The translations under genes were made by a program, and so were the position numbers. Below, one piece after another: positions 24,979 through 34,889 of a DNA stretch of 64,000 bases. Each line of letters starts with the position of its first letter. Positions within the stretch are counted from its first letter, which is position 1. The DNA is from Marinobacter maritimus. Its GTDB lineage: Bacteria; Pseudomonadota; Gammaproteobacteria; Pseudomonadales; Oleiphilaceae. The notes beneath the pieces were generated by a model, which was not told the origin of the DNA, did no database searches, and saw only the letters and a program-made list of their open reading frames with translations. Location: the NCBI RefSeq assembly GCF_007671675.1, contig NZ_VCGW01000001.1, forward strand, positions 558,001 to 622,000. Direction: 5' to 3'.

Positions 24979-25078
24979 GATCCTGGGGGATACCTTATCG
25001 CTGGGGGACGGATACAGGATAACTGATACTACGTGTTACCCTGTCATTCTCCAATTGTTTAACGACAGGATAGTTTGA

Positions 25079-28003
25079 ATGGCTGCAGTGATCGATAACG
25101 CAACCCATCCGGCTTTTGAGAAGCTTCGCAGTCACCGGATCGATACGCTTAATCTCGATGTAGAAGAGTATCGCCACAAAAAGACCGGTGCCCGTCATCT
25201 CCATCTCGCGGCGGACAACGATGAAAACGTGTTTTTTGTGGCGCTCAGAACCTTTCCGATGGATTCGACAGGCGTTGCCCATATTCTTGAGCATACGGCT
25301 TTATGCGGAAGTGAACGTTACCCGGTTCGCGATCCGTTTTTCATGATGATCCGTCGCTCTCTGAACACCTTTATGAACGCGTTCACCAGCAGCGACTGGA
25401 CGGCTTATCCCTTTGCGAGCATGAATCGCAAGGATTTTGAGAACCTGTTGTCGGTTTATCTGGACTCAGTGTTTTTCTCCAAGTTGGATCCGCTGGACTT
25501 CGCTCAGGAAGGGCATCGGCTGGAGTTTGAAAAGCCGGATGACCCAAGTACCGACCTGGTCTACAAGGGCGTTGTTTACAACGAGATGAAAGGCGCCATG
25601 AGTTCGGCTACCTCGCAGCTGTGGCAGAATCTGAGCAGCCACCTGTTCCCGACTACAACCTATCATTACAACAGTGGCGGTGAGCCGGATCATATTGTTG
25701 ATCTGAGCTATGACGATCTTATCCGCTTCTATAAACACCATTACCACCCCAGCAACGCCATTTTCGCCACCTATGGCAATATTCCGGCTCACGAGCACCA
25801 CGAGCGATTCGAAGAGCTGGCTCTAAAGCGTTTTGACAAGTTGAACGTTGAGCTGCCGGTGCGCGATGAAAAGCGCATGTACGCACCCGTTCGTGTGGAG
25901 CAGGGCTACGGTGTAAACGAGGGCGAAGACACTGCCGATAAAACCCATATTGTTATGGGTTGGCTGCTGGGCCACAGCTTTGACCTGCAGGAAAATCTGG
26001 AAGGGCAGCTGTTGTCGGCTGTACTGCTTGAAAACAGCGCGTCGCCTCTGATGCGTGCGCTGGAAACCACGGATATCGGCCAGGCGCCGTCGCCCATGTG
26101 TGGGCTCGAAGACTCCAATCGGGAAATGACGTTTGTATGCGGCATTGAAGGCAGCGAGCCGGAGAAGCTGGGCGATCTGGAAGCGCTGATTGAGGGTACG
26201 CTTCAGGGAGTCGTGGAGGAGGGTGTCAGCGAAGATCGTCTGGAGGCCATTCTGCATCAGCTTGAGCTGCACCAACGTGAAATTGCCGGGGACAGCTTCC
26301 CTTACGGGCTTCAGCTGATCATGAGTGCGATTTCCCCGATGGTACATGGCGGTGACCCGGTTGAACTTCTGGACCTCGACCCTGTGCTGGCAACGCTGCG
26401 TGAAAAAATTCGCGATCCGCAGTACATTCCTGACCTGATTCGCCGCAAACTGCTTGATAACCCGCACAGGGTGACGCTCACCCTGCGTCCGGACGACAAG
26501 CTGGATGCGCGGCGACAGCAGGCCATCCGTGAGGCACTTGCCAAGCGCAAGGCTGGGCTGACCCGCGACGAAATCGAACATATTGTTGAGCGAGCGAAGG
26601 CACTGGAAGAACGCCAGATGCGCAAGGACGACGACTCCATCCTGCCGAAAGTGGATCTGACGGATGTACCCTTGCAAATGCCAGAGCCGGAAGCCCGTTT
26701 CGACGGTGATATTTCGGCCACTGTATTTGCGCGAGGCACCAACGGATTGATATACGAGCAGGTGGTATTACCATTGCCGGCGCTGACCGAAGATGAGCTG
26801 CTGTTGCTGCCGTATTACAGCGCACTGATATCGGAAGTCGGCTGCGGCGACCTGGACTACCTGCAGATACAGGATCGGATCTCGGCAGAGTCCGGTGGTG
26901 TTGGCGCCTCGTTCACTGCCAAGGGCAGAATTGATGACGTTCAGGATCTGTCTGGCTACATGGTTTTCAGCGGCAAGGCGTTGGTACGCAATCGGACGGT
27001 GCTGACGAAACTGCTCCGGGACGTTTACACCAGCGCCCGCTTCGATGAAAAAGATCGTATCCGGGAAATTGTTGCGCAGATCCGCGCCCGCCGTGAGCAG
27101 GCTGTAACCGGCAGTGGCCACGCGCTGGCCATGGGTGCCGCGGCTCAAGGCATGAGCCCAGGCGCCTGGTTAAGCTTCCGCCTTGGTGGTCTTGCGGGAA
27201 TTCGCGGCACCAAGGAGCTGGATCAGTCCCTGAAGGATCCGGCAGCGCTTGATGCGTTTTGCAAGCAACTTGCAAGCCTGCACGGCAAAATTCGCGAACA
27301 GACTCGTGAGTTCCTGATTATCGGTGAGGAAGAGCAGCTCCCGGCATTGATCGACGACCTTAAGTCCTGCTGGCAGAGTGATACGGGTGTTGAATCATCC
27401 CGCTGGGAAATGGAGCCGGTAAGTTTCGTAACCCGCGAAGCCTGGCTGACGTCCACACAGGTTAACTTCTGCGCCCGCGCATACAGCACGGTTCCGGTTG
27501 ACCATCCGGATGCAGCGGCGCTTAGCGTGCTGGGTGGTTTTCTGCGAAATGGCTATTTGCACAGGGCCATCCGTGAGAAAGGTGGTGCCTACGGGGGCGG
27601 GGCAGCGCAGGATAGCGTGAATGGCAACTTCCGCTTTTTCTCCTATCGGGATCCTCGCCTGGCTGAAACCCTCGAAGATTTCGACAAGGCACTGGTATGG
27701 CTTCAGGAAACGGACCATGAGTATCAGGAACTGGAAGAGTCCATTCTTGGCGTTATCGGGCAAATGGATCGCCCGCGCTCGCCAGCTGGCGCCGCACGTC
27801 ACGCCTTCCACAACAAGCTGTTCGGGCGCAGCCCTGAGCAGCGGGCACGTTTCCGTGAGCGGGTATTGTCCGTCACGCTTGATGACCTCAAGCGGGTTGC
27901 TGCAACATGGCTGGTGCCCGAAAAAGCCAGCACTGCCGTAGTGACAGGCCCGGATAACCGCGCTCTTGTGGAGGGGCTGGGGCTGAACATTCAGGAGTTG
28001 TAG
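25079..28003 (+). CDS. Insulinase-family (M16C, PreP-like) metallopeptidase
   Basis: A 974-residue zinc protease of the M16C/presequence-protease type. The inverted zinc motif HILEH is at residues 68-72, in VAHILEHTALCGSERYPVRD, and a downstream Glu completes the site (YNEMKGAMSS region). The inactive C-terminal half with REKGGAYGGGA, typical of M16 proteins, is present. PreP-like enzymes degrade unstructured peptides in a closed chamber. There is no signal peptide, so it should be cytoplasmic. The full length fits the family. It ends before a hairpin terminator shared with the convergent ppsR gene. Confidence 0.9.
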   Translation: MAAVIDNATHPAFEKLRSHRIDTLNLDVEEYRHKKTGARHLHLAADNDENVFFVALRTFPMDSTGVAHILEHTALCGSERYPVRDPFFMMIRRSLNTFMNAFTSSDWTAYPFASMNRKDFENLLSVYLDSVFFSKLDPLDFAQEGHRLEFEKPDDPSTDLVYKGVVYNEMKGAMSSATSQLWQNLSSHLFPTTTYHYNSGGEPDHIVDLSYDDLIRFYKHHYHPSNAIFATYGNIPAHEHHERFEELALKRFDKLNVELPVRDEKRMYAPVRVEQGYGVNEGEDTADKTHIVMGWLLGHSFDLQENLEGQLLSAVLLENSASPLMRALETTDIGQAPSPMCGLEDSNREMTFVCGIEGSEPEKLGDLEALIEGTLQGVVEEGVSEDRLEAILHQLELHQREIAGDSFPYGLQLIMSAISPMVHGGDPVELLDLDPVLATLREKIRDPQYIPDLIRRKLLDNPHRVTLTLRPDDKLDARRQQAIREALAKRKAGLTRDEIEHIVERAKALEERQMRKDDDSILPKVDLTDVPLQMPEPEARFDGDISATVFARGTNGLIYEQVVLPLPALTEDELLLLPYYSALISEVGCGDLDYLQIQDRISAESGGVGASFTAKGRIDDVQDLSGYMVFSGKALVRNRTVLTKLLRDVYTSARFDEKDRIREIVAQIRARREQAVTGSGHALAMGAAAQGMSPGAWLSFRLGGLAGIRGTKELDQSLKDPAALDAFCKQLASLHGKIREQTREFLIIGEEEQLPALIDDLKSCWQSDTGVESSRWEMEPVSFVTREAWLTSTQVNFCARAYSTVPVDHPDAAALSVLGGFLRNGYLHRAIREKGGAYGGGAAQDSVNGNFRFFSYRDPRLAETLEDFDKALVWLQETDHEYQELEESILGVIGQMDRPRSPAGAARHAFHNKLFGRSPEQRARFRERVLSVTLDDLKRVAATWLVPEKASTAVVTGPDNRALVEGLGLNIQEL

Positions 28004-28012
28004 GTAGTAACA

Positions 28013-28043
28013 AGGCAGGCCGGTAACGCCGGTCTGCCTGTTT
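28013..28043. terminator. Terminator hairpin between the protease gene and ppsR
   Basis: An 11-bp stem (one G-T pair) pairs 28013-28023 with 28029-28039, with a five-base loop, then GTTT. It lies ten bases after the protease stop and can serve either convergent gene. The T-run is short, so efficiency is uncertain. Confidence 0.6.
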
Positions 28044-28056
28044 AGCAGCAGGCCTT

Positions 28057-28872
28057 TTAGCGGTTCCGCTTCAAGCCGGTCGCAACCATGATGCGCGTCG
28101 CTATTTCTTCTACGGAATACGCGGTCGTATTCAGAAACGGAATGCGTTCCCTTCGGTACATCAGCTCAATCTCTTCGATTTCGTGCATGCACTGCTGAAT
28201 CGACGAGTAGCGGGAATTTGGGCGCCGCTCATTGCGGATGGTGGCCAGTCTTTCGGGCTCAATCGTCAAACCAAAAATCTTTTCCTTGTGCGGCCTCAGT
28301 GCCTTGGGCATTTGCTGGTCTGACAAGTCTTCTTCGGTAATCGGGTAGTTGGCAGCTTTAACACCATACTGGAGTGCGAGGTACAGGCAGGTTGGGGTTT
28401 TGCCGCTGCGCGACGCGCCCACCAGGATAAGATCTGCCTCATCGTAATGCCGCGTGCGCGCACCATCATCGTTATCCAGCGCAAAGTTCACCGCATGGAT
28501 GCGACGCTCGTAAACGCCTTCGTTGTTGATCGCATGGGATTTACCTACAGAGTAGGACGACGACGACTGCAGCTCCTGTTCCAGAGGGTTCAGGAATGTC
28601 CCGAAAATATCCACCATGAAGCCCTGAGCGTCCGATATGATTTCGCGGATGGCACTGTCCACAATGGTGTCAAAAACCAGGGGGCGGGCGCCGTCGGCCT
28701 CTGCCGCACTGTTGATGCGCTTGACCATGTCCCGGGCTTTTTCAACATCATCAATATAGGGTACGGTAACCCTCTCAAATTCAATTTTCTCGAACTGGGC
28801 CAGAAGGCTGTGCCCGAGTGCCTCGGCAGTCAAGCCGGTGCCGTCGGAAATAAAGAAGGCTGTACGTTTCAT
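28057..28872 (-). CDS. ppsR: PEP synthase regulatory protein (bifunctional kinase/pyrophosphorylase)
   Basis: A 271-residue DUF299 protein that switches PEP synthase off and on by ADP-dependent phosphorylation and phosphate-dependent dephosphorylation of a threonine next to the catalytic histidine. It begins [20 protein letters not shown] and has the P-loop GASRSGKT at 152-159. I chose the ATG at 28870-28872 because the family starts there; the 31 extra codons upstream are not conserved. It is divergent from ppsA, its target, across a 151-base region, the usual arrangement in gammaproteobacteria. Confidence 0.94.
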   Translation of the reverse strand: MKRTAFFISDGTGLTAEALGHSLLAQFEKIEFERVTVPYIDDVEKARDMVKRINSAAEADGARPLVFDTIVDSAIREIISDAQGFMVDIFGTFLNPLEQELQSSSSYSVGKSHAINNEGVYERRIHAVNFALDNDDGARTRHYDEADLILVGASRSGKTPTCLYLALQYGVKAANYPITEEDLSDQQMPKALRPHKEKIFGLTIEPERLATIRNERRPNSRYSSIQQCMHEIEEIELMYRRERIPFLNTTAYSVEEIATRIMVATGLKRNR

Positions 28873-29023
28873 GGTGTTGGGGCCGCTCCCTAGGTAAAAT
28901 CCGATGGTTACAGTATCATACACGGCAAGTTCGAGACTCCGCAGTGGTTGTTGTCCGCTTTTCACGCTTGCTACCGCTGGCCCGGTTTAATTCTTATCCT
29001 TACAGATTTTAGGGAGACACGCT

Positions 29024-31396
29024 TTGGAAGATTACATTATCTGGTTTGATCACCTGGGAATGTCCGATGTTGACCGGGTAGGCGGCAAAAACGCTTCCCT
29101 CGGTGAAATGATCAGTAATCTCGCCAATGCAGGTGTCACGGTTCCGGGTGGTTTTGCCACCACTGCGCACGCCTACCGTGAATTCTTGGCCAAAGACGGC
29201 CTGAAAGACAAGATCGATAAACTCCTCGATGCTCTCGATATCAATGACGTGAACGAGCTTGCCCGTGTAGGCGCCAAGATACGCCAGTGGATTATTGATA
29301 CGCCCTTCCCGGACGCCCTGGAAATTGCGCTCAAGGAGGCTTACGGCCAAATACTCAACGGCAATGACAAGATGGCGGTTGCCGTGCGCTCTTCCGCTAC
29401 GGCCGAAGATCTCCCGGATGCGTCGTTTGCCGGCCAACAGGAAACCTTTCTGAACGTGGTCGGGCTTGAGCAGGTACGTACGTCTGTAAAAGAGGTGTTT
29501 GCCTCCCTGTTTAATGACCGCGCAATTTCCTACCGTGTTCATCATGGCTTTGATCACAAGCATGTTGCCCTGTCTGCAGGCATCCAGAAGATGGTGCGCA
29601 GCGAAACTGCTGCAAGCGGCGTTATGTTTACGCTGGATACGGAATCGGGCTTTCGGGATGTTGTGTTTATCACCGGCTCTTATGGACTTGGTGAGACGGT
29701 TGTTCAGGGCGCCGTTAACCCTGATGAGTTTTACGTTCACAAACCCACTCTTGATGCCGGTCGGCCCGCTGTGTTGCGCCGAAACCTCGGCAGCAAAGCC
29801 ATCAAAATGATTTACCACACAGAGCCTGGTGAAGGCCAACTGGTGGAAACCATTAAAGTGGATCCGGAAGAGCGTGGTCGGTTCTGTATCTCAGATGCCG
29901 AAGTGGAAGAACTGGCCCGGCAGGCCATGATCATCGAAAAGCACTACCAACGCCCCATGGACATTGAGTGGGCCAAAGACGGTGATGACGGCAAAATCTA
30001 CATTGTTCAAGCTCGCCCTGAAACGGTTAAAAGCCGGGCGTCTGCCAACGTGATGGAGCGTTACCTGCTGAACGAAACCGGCACAGTGCTGGTAGAAGGC
30101 CGCAGCATTGGTCACAAGATCGGCGCCGGCCCGGTCAAGATCATTACCAGCATCAAGGAAATGGATCGCGTGCAGGATGGCGATGTGCTGGTTACGGATA
30201 TGACGGACCCTGACTGGGAGCCCGTTATGAAGCGCGCCTCCGCGATTATTACAGACCGCGGTGGCCGCACCTGCCACGCCGCTATCATTGCCCGCGAACT
30301 GGGCATTCCTGCAGTCGTGGGCTGTGGTGACGCAACAGAAGTTCTGAGTGATGGCCAGGAAGTCACTGTCTCCTGTGCGGAAGGTGACACCGGGTTGATC
30401 TACGAAGGCGCTCTGGATTTCGAACTGCGTGAAAATACCGTGGATTCCATGCCCAATATCCCGTTCAAGATCATGATGAACGTGGGTAACCCGGACCGTG
30501 CTTTTGATTTCCAGTCGCTGCCCAATGAAGGGGTTGGCCTGGCACGCCTCGAATTCATTATTAACCGCATGATCGGTGTGCACCCCAAGGCCCTTCTGAA
30601 CTTTGAGGGCCTGCCCAGGGATATCAAGCAGACCGTAGAGAAACGCATCTCCGGTTACAGCTCACCGGTTGATTTCTACGTGGACAAGCTGGTCGAAGGC
30701 ATCTCTACCCTGGCTGCCGCGTTTTGGCCCAAGAAGGTCATCGTGCGTTTGTCTGACTTCAAATCCAATGAGTACGCCAACCTGATTGGCGGTACTCTGT
30801 ATGAGCCCGATGAAGAAAACCCGATGCTGGGGTTCCGGGGCGCGTCGCGTTATATCTCGGAAACTTTCCGTGACTGTTTTGAGCTGGAATGCCGTGCGCT
30901 CAGAAAAGTACGCGATGTGATGGGCCTGACCAACGTAGAGGTTATGGTGCCTTTTGTTCGCACCGTAGGCGAAGCAGAGCAGGTGGTCAGGTTGCTGGCT
31001 GAGAACGGCTTAAAGCGCGGTGAGAATGGTCTGCGTGTGATCATGATGTGCGAGCTTCCGGGCAACGCGTTGCTGGCAGAGCAGTTCCTTGAGCACTTTG
31101 ATGGTTTTTCCATCGGTTCAAACGATCTGACCCAACTGACTCTCGGTCTGGACCGGGACTCGGGCATTATTGCGCACCTGTTCGATGAGCGTGACGATGC
31201 GGTCAAGATACTGTTGTCCAACGCCATTCAAGCATGCAAAAAGGCAGGCAAGTACATCGGAATTTGTGGCCAGGGTCCGTCCGACCATCCGGACCTTGCC
31301 AAATGGCTGATGGATCAGGGTATCGATACTGTGTCCCTTAATCCGGATTCGGTGCTGGATACCTGGTTTTTCCTGGCCGACGAAAAAATCGACTGA
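29024..31396 (+). CDS. ppsA: Phosphoenolpyruvate synthase
   Basis: A 790-residue enzyme converting pyruvate, ATP and water to PEP, AMP and phosphate for gluconeogenesis. N-terminal ATP-binding region: [12 protein letters not shown] and [20 protein letters not shown]. Central phosphohistidine domain: GGRTCHAAI with His418. C-terminal PEP-binding barrel: MCELPGNAL and [16 protein letters not shown]. The start is TTG, supported by AGGGAG seven bases upstream; the family begins at this point. PpsR, encoded divergently, should phosphorylate the threonine beside His418. rraA follows 31 bases downstream. Confidence 0.96.
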   Translation: MEDYIIWFDHLGMSDVDRVGGKNASLGEMISNLANAGVTVPGGFATTAHAYREFLAKDGLKDKIDKLLDALDINDVNELARVGAKIRQWIIDTPFPDALEIALKEAYGQILNGNDKMAVAVRSSATAEDLPDASFAGQQETFLNVVGLEQVRTSVKEVFASLFNDRAISYRVHHGFDHKHVALSAGIQKMVRSETAASGVMFTLDTESGFRDVVFITGSYGLGETVVQGAVNPDEFYVHKPTLDAGRPAVLRRNLGSKAIKMIYHTEPGEGQLVETIKVDPEERGRFCISDAEVEELARQAMIIEKHYQRPMDIEWAKDGDDGKIYIVQARPETVKSRASANVMERYLLNETGTVLVEGRSIGHKIGAGPVKIITSIKEMDRVQDGDVLVTDMTDPDWEPVMKRASAIITDRGGRTCHAAIIARELGIPAVVGCGDATEVLSDGQEVTVSCAEGDTGLIYEGALDFELRENTVDSMPNIPFKIMMNVGNPDRAFDFQSLPNEGVGLARLEFIINRMIGVHPKALLNFEGLPRDIKQTVEKRISGYSSPVDFYVDKLVEGISTLAAAFWPKKVIVRLSDFKSNEYANLIGGTLYEPDEENPMLGFRGASRYISETFRDCFELECRALRKVRDVMGLTNVEVMVPFVRTVGEAEQVVRLLAENGLKRGENGLRVIMMCELPGNALLAEQFLEHFDGFSIGSNDLTQLTLGLDRDSGIIAHLFDERDDAVKILLSNAIQACKKAGKYIGICGQGPSDHPDLAKWLMDQGIDTVSLNPDSVLDTWFFLADEKID

Positions 31397-31427
31397 GTTT
31401 ATTTCTGTGCGTAAGGAGAGCGATAAG

Positions 31428-31907
31428 GTGACAACGATTATTACCCCGGATTTATGTGATGAGTTTCCGGAAGTCGAAGTGGTCGCACCCGGCTTTAATA
31501 ACTACGGTGGTGTAAAAGCCTTCGGTGGCGAAATCGTCACTGTGAAGTGCTTTGAGGACAACTCCGTGGTGAAGGAGCAGGTTGCCTTGCCCGGCAAGGG
31601 TCGGGTGATGGTGGTTGATGGTGGCGGCTCCATGCGCCACGCTCTCCTGGGCGACATGCTCGCTGAAAAAGCGGCCAGCAATGGTTGGGCGGGTTTGATT
31701 ATCTATGGCTGCGTGCGGGATGTTGATGAGATCGGCAAAACAGATTTGGGGGTTCAGGCGCTGGCAACCTACCCTCGGAAAAGCGAAAAGCGTGGCCTTG
31801 GTGACCTCGATGTGCCGGTAACCTTCCATGGCGTGACGTTTCGCCCTGGCCACTATGTGTATGCTGACAACAACGGCATCGTTGTGTCAGAAAAGCCCCT
31901 GGTTTAG
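31428..31907 (+). CDS. rraA: Regulator of ribonuclease E activity A
   Basis: A 159-residue trimeric ring protein. The family patterns are [63 protein letters not shown] and [20 protein letters not shown]. RraA binds RNase E, partly at its C-terminal scaffold, and lowers its activity. The GTG at 31428 is preferred: AAGGAG lies nine bases upstream and the family starts TTIITPDL. It closely follows ppsA and may be co-transcribed with it. The RNase E gene lies about 3 kb further on. Confidence 0.94.
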   Translation: MTTIITPDLCDEFPEVEVVAPGFNNYGGVKAFGGEIVTVKCFEDNSVVKEQVALPGKGRVMVVDGGGSMRHALLGDMLAEKAASNGWAGLIIYGCVRDVDEIGKTDLGVQALATYPRKSEKRGLGDLDVPVTFHGVTFRPGHYVYADNNGIVVSEKPLV

Positions 31908-31939
31908 CCGTTACCTCACTAATGCCAAGGGGTGAGAGA

Positions 31940-32239
31940 CTAGCGGGTGACTTCGCTGATGTTGGTTCCCAACAAGAAGCCGTCGCCCTCCGGTTCACAC
32001 CGGATTACCTCACAAATGGTCTCCAGCGGAGGGAACTGATCACTGCTCGGGTGCAGCACCGTGGTCAGTTCTTCTCCAACCATAACCGGATCTCTCACAA
32101 CCAGTTGCATGCCCGTTGCACTGAGATCCTTGCAGGTACCTGAAAAAGTATTTCCCTTGCTGTCAGTAATCTCGATTTCCGATTCAACTTGCATGCGATG
32201 AAAATCGCGCTTCTCCGAATAGTCTTTCATAACATTCAC
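31940..32239 (-). CDS. PilZ-domain protein
   Basis: A 99-residue single-domain PilZ protein. The c-di-GMP binding signatures are present: an RxxxR-type motif in KRDFHRMQV and DLSATGMQL (D/N-x-S-x-x-G). It probably binds cyclic di-GMP and passes the signal to a partner. The first start is a GTG that overlaps the upstream stop as GTGA; an ATG three codons later (MKDYSEKR) is equally possible. It follows the SH3/coiled-coil gene in one operon. Confidence 0.82.
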   Translation of the reverse strand: MNVMKDYSEKRDFHRMQVESEIEITDSKGNTFSGTCKDLSATGMQLVVRDPVMVGEELTTVLHPSSDQFPPLETICEVIRCEPEGDGFLLGTNISEVTR

Positions 32240-32931
32240 GCCCAGTTATCGGTTTTTCTTGTGGGTTTGAGCATCGGAATCACCAAAGCAAGAAGCACCC
32301 CTCCGAGTACGAGGCCAGCGCCTACCAACATGAAATCAGACTCTTTGCCGGCTTCCAACCGCTCGTTCTCCGCGGTCAGCACTTCAAGGTCATTGCGCAG
32401 TTTCTGATTTTCACCCAGTAACTCACCGTTTCGACGCTTCAAATTAATTGAATCTGAAGCGATATTCTTAATACGCCTGAGCTCTTGCTGCAACTCTTCT
32501 GAGCGGGCAGACAGCGAAGATTCTGCGTTACTCAGGGAATCACGCTCACTGGAGACCTCGTTCAACTGTGCTTTCAAAGAGGATAGCTCAGTTTGGGCTT
32601 GCTCAAGCTGTCGGCTTACGGTTTTCAGCCGATCTGCTGCAATTGGGGTATCGCTAAGGTACTGGCTGGACACCCAGCCATCATTACCTTTTGGCGTGCG
32701 GACGCGAGTATAGCCGGAATCTGACGTTTCAATAACTTCCAGTGCGGTGCCACTGGGAACTGCATTTTCAATAATACGAAACTGGGAGCCGGCGCCAGAT
32801 CGCACTGGAAGATAGAGCTGATCATCAACCCAGGCGGTTTTTGCCTGAGCCGTAGCTATGGAAGACAGTATAAATAGCGCACTGATGGCAAGGCGAAAAA
32901 GCGTCACTGGCAAGATTCCCACGGTGTTCAA
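32236..32931 (-). CDS. SH3-domain, coiled-coil membrane protein (TIGR04211 type)
   Basis: A 231-residue envelope protein with a signal peptide (cleavage near TAQA-K, residue 30), a bacterial SH3 domain (about residues 32-95, with LPVRSGAGSQFRIIE and GNDGWVSSQYL), a long coiled coil (about 100-195) and a C-terminal membrane anchor (about 203-222, LVGAGLVLGGVLLALVIPML) with a basic tail. The layout matches the YgiM-like TIGR04211 family. Its role is unknown; a cell-envelope scaffold is likely. The stop overlaps the PilZ start, so the two are co-translated. Confidence 0.82.
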   Translation of the reverse strand: MNTVGILPVTLFRLAISALFILSSIATAQAKTAWVDDQLYLPVRSGAGSQFRIIENAVPSGTALEVIETSDSGYTRVRTPKGNDGWVSSQYLSDTPIAADRLKTVSRQLEQAQTELSSLKAQLNEVSSERDSLSNAESSLSARSEELQQELRRIKNIASDSINLKRRNGELLGENQKLRNDLEVLTAENERLEAGKESDFMLVGAGLVLGGVLLALVIPMLKPTRKTDNWA

Positions 32932-33045
32932 GTTAAAATGCGGTTTTAAAAGTATGTCGTTATTAAAGCCGCAATTCTGTCACAGATCTTCGACCGTTCA
33001 AGCGAGCTGTCATTACAATAAGCTCATGGAGCGATTCCAGATGCA

Positions 33046-33345
33046 TCAGGGCAACACGATTTTGAACGGTTTAACGATAACTTTTTGATAAACACCCGCA
33101 TCCATGTAGGGGTCACTGTCAGCCCAGGCCTGAGCCGCGCCCAAGGAATCGAACTCGGCAATTACAAGGCTGCCCGAGAAACCTGCATCGCCCGGGTCAT
33201 TTGTATCGACAGCGGGGTGAGGCCCCGCTACCAAAAGCCGGCCTTCCGCTTTCAGTTGCTGTAGCCTCTCAACGTGTGCGGGCCTCGCTGCCTGGCGCAG
33301 AGGCAGGCTGTTATCGACATCTTCACTGATAATGGCGTAGTACAT
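33046..33345 (-). CDS. YciI-family protein
   Basis: A 99-residue ferredoxin-like-fold protein beginning [17 protein letters not shown], with [20 protein letters not shown] and a C-terminal [17 protein letters not shown], as in YciI. The conserved His/Asp pair of the family is present (H in RPAHVERL, D in SDPY). Enzymatic roles are suspected but not settled. The ATG at 33343-33345 is chosen; the 31 codons before it are unlike the family. It is divergent from the PHP-domain gene, as often in pseudomonads. Confidence 0.82.
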   Translation of the reverse strand: MYYAIISEDVDNSLPLRQAARPAHVERLQQLKAEGRLLVAGPHPAVDTNDPGDAGFSGSLVIAEFDSLGAAQAWADSDPYMDAGVYQKVIVKPFKIVLP

Positions 33346-33468
33346 GCGGGTCTCCGGTTCCAAGGAGGAACTTGTTAAATAATGCATGGAATGGCTGGTA
33401 CACTGTAGTGCCTGACCAGCGCAGCTTGGGCCAGGCACGTGTTGCCACTCATTTCATCGGGAATTTTT

Positions 33469-34347
33469 GTGACTATACCGCAAGACCCTGTTTTGTGCAT
33501 TGATCTGCATTGCCACAGCACCGCTTCAGACGGGGCACTCACGCCAACTGAACTGGTGGCCCGTGCCGCAGAGAAAAAGGTTACGCATCTTGCCCTGACA
33601 GATCACGATACGGTACGCGGCTTTGCCGAGGCCCACAGTGCCGCGAAAGCGAACAATATCGTGCTGATTCCGGGGATTGAGCTTTCATGTTTATGGCGCA
33701 GCCACACAATACACATCGTAGGTCTGGATTTTGATATAGACAACACGGATTTCCTTGCCGCATTGGAGCAGCAGAATCGCAACCGTTGGGCGAGGGCGGC
33801 CATGATCGCCGAGCGCCTGAGTAAGCTTGCTGTTCCGGATCTGCTTGAACGCGCCACAGCTGAATCCGGAGGCGATGTTCCCGGGCGACCGCACTTTGCC
33901 AAGGTGATGGTTGAAGCGGGTGTCGTGAAGAATGTCGCGCAGGCGTTCAAGCGTTACCTGGGTAGCGGAAAGGTCGGTGATGTTAAGGCGTACTGGCCGG
34001 AGTTGCAGGAAGTCGTGCAATGGATCAATTCCGCCGGCGGGCTTGCGGTGCTTGCTCATCCCCGAAAATACCAGTTAACGGCAACAAAACTTCGCGATCT
34101 TACGGCCGACTTTCGCCGTGCTGGCGGTCAAGCCATCGAAGTGTCTACGTCTGGACAATCCAGTGGGGATTTGGGGTTTCTGGCTGAGCTTTGCGTGCGG
34201 GAGAAGCTGCTGGCGTCACAGGGCAGTGATTTTCACTTTCCCGGCGCGCCTTGGTGTGAGCTCGGTCGTATCATGAAAATGCCAGACGGGCTGGAGCCAG
34301 TCTGGCATCATTTCAGGCAGGTGCCAGGTGTTGGCGCACCGGTTTAA
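33469..34347 (+). CDS. rnm: PHP-domain nuclease/phosphatase (RNase AM, YciV family)
   Basis: A 292-residue metal-dependent phosphoesterase. The PHP metal-site motifs are IDLHCHSTASDGALTP, ALTDHDTVRGF, LIPGIELSC, GRPHF, LAHPRKY, and GSDFHFP near the C-terminus. In E. coli the orthologue is RNase AM, a 5'-3' exonuclease that trims rRNA 5' ends and hydrolyses 3',5'-bisphosphonucleosides. The GTG at 33469 is the likeliest start; a TTG at 33439 is also in frame. Neither has a strong Shine-Dalgarno sequence. The 3' end overlaps the convergent YecA-family gene by four bases. Confidence 0.85.
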   Translation: MTIPQDPVLCIDLHCHSTASDGALTPTELVARAAEKKVTHLALTDHDTVRGFAEAHSAAKANNIVLIPGIELSCLWRSHTIHIVGLDFDIDNTDFLAALEQQNRNRWARAAMIAERLSKLAVPDLLERATAESGGDVPGRPHFAKVMVEAGVVKNVAQAFKRYLGSGKVGDVKAYWPELQEVVQWINSAGGLAVLAHPRKYQLTATKLRDLTADFRRAGGQAIEVSTSGQSSGDLGFLAELCVREKLLASQGSDFHFPGAPWCELGRIMKMPDGLEPVWHHFRQVPGVGAPV

Positions 34348-34886
34348 TCCGGTGCGTGGAACAGTAGATAGAGGTCTGTCAGGGAGTCGGGGATAGCATC
34401 GGCCATCTGACGTGACAGTTTTTCGCTGTTGCGAACGTTCTGGAAGTCTTCGTCGTCAAACAGGCCTGACAGCGTCAGCATGGGCACCATCAGATCGGCG
34501 GTCTCATCCTCGCTGGCAGCATCCAGCCACGCATCTTCATTCTCCATAAACGTATCCACGAAGCCCGCACACCAATTCTCAAGCGCGTTCATTGGATCGC
34601 CGTCTTCCGGCTCTGGAAGCTCCAGAGCCTGGCCCATATCGAGTGCCCTGGCCATATCCCCCGCCAGCTGCGTGACGCACTGACGAAAGGTTTCCGGAAT
34701 TCCACCGCCGGGCGTCTCATCGGCTCCGGTAACAAGGCGGAACACGGTTTCTACGCTCAGTCTGGCCGGCCCGACGACGCTGGCGCACACTGCGCCGTGA
34801 AAGCCGAAAAAGTCCAAGGCATCATCGCCCCAGGGTTCGGCGAACAGGATATCTTCCAGCGCTTCAATGTCGGAATTGGACAGCAT
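34344..34886 (-). CDS. UPF0149 (YecA/YgfB) family protein
   Basis: A 180-residue acidic, helical protein with the UPF0149 pattern: DDALDFFGFHGAVCAS near the N-terminus, then a central NALENWCAGFVDTFMENED and ADLMVPMLTLSGLF. It lacks the C-terminal zinc-binding SEC-C tail seen in some YecA proteins. The function is unknown. It starts three bases after the rne stop, so it is probably the second gene of the rne transcript. Confidence 0.82.
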   Translation of the reverse strand: MLSNSDIEALEDILFAEPWGDDALDFFGFHGAVCASVVGPARLSVETVFRLVTGADETPGGGIPETFRQCVTQLAGDMARALDMGQALELPEPEDGDPMNALENWCAGFVDTFMENEDAWLDAASEDETADLMVPMLTLSGLFDDEDFQNVRNSEKLSRQMADAIPDSLTDLYLLFHAPD

Positions 34887-34889
34887 GTG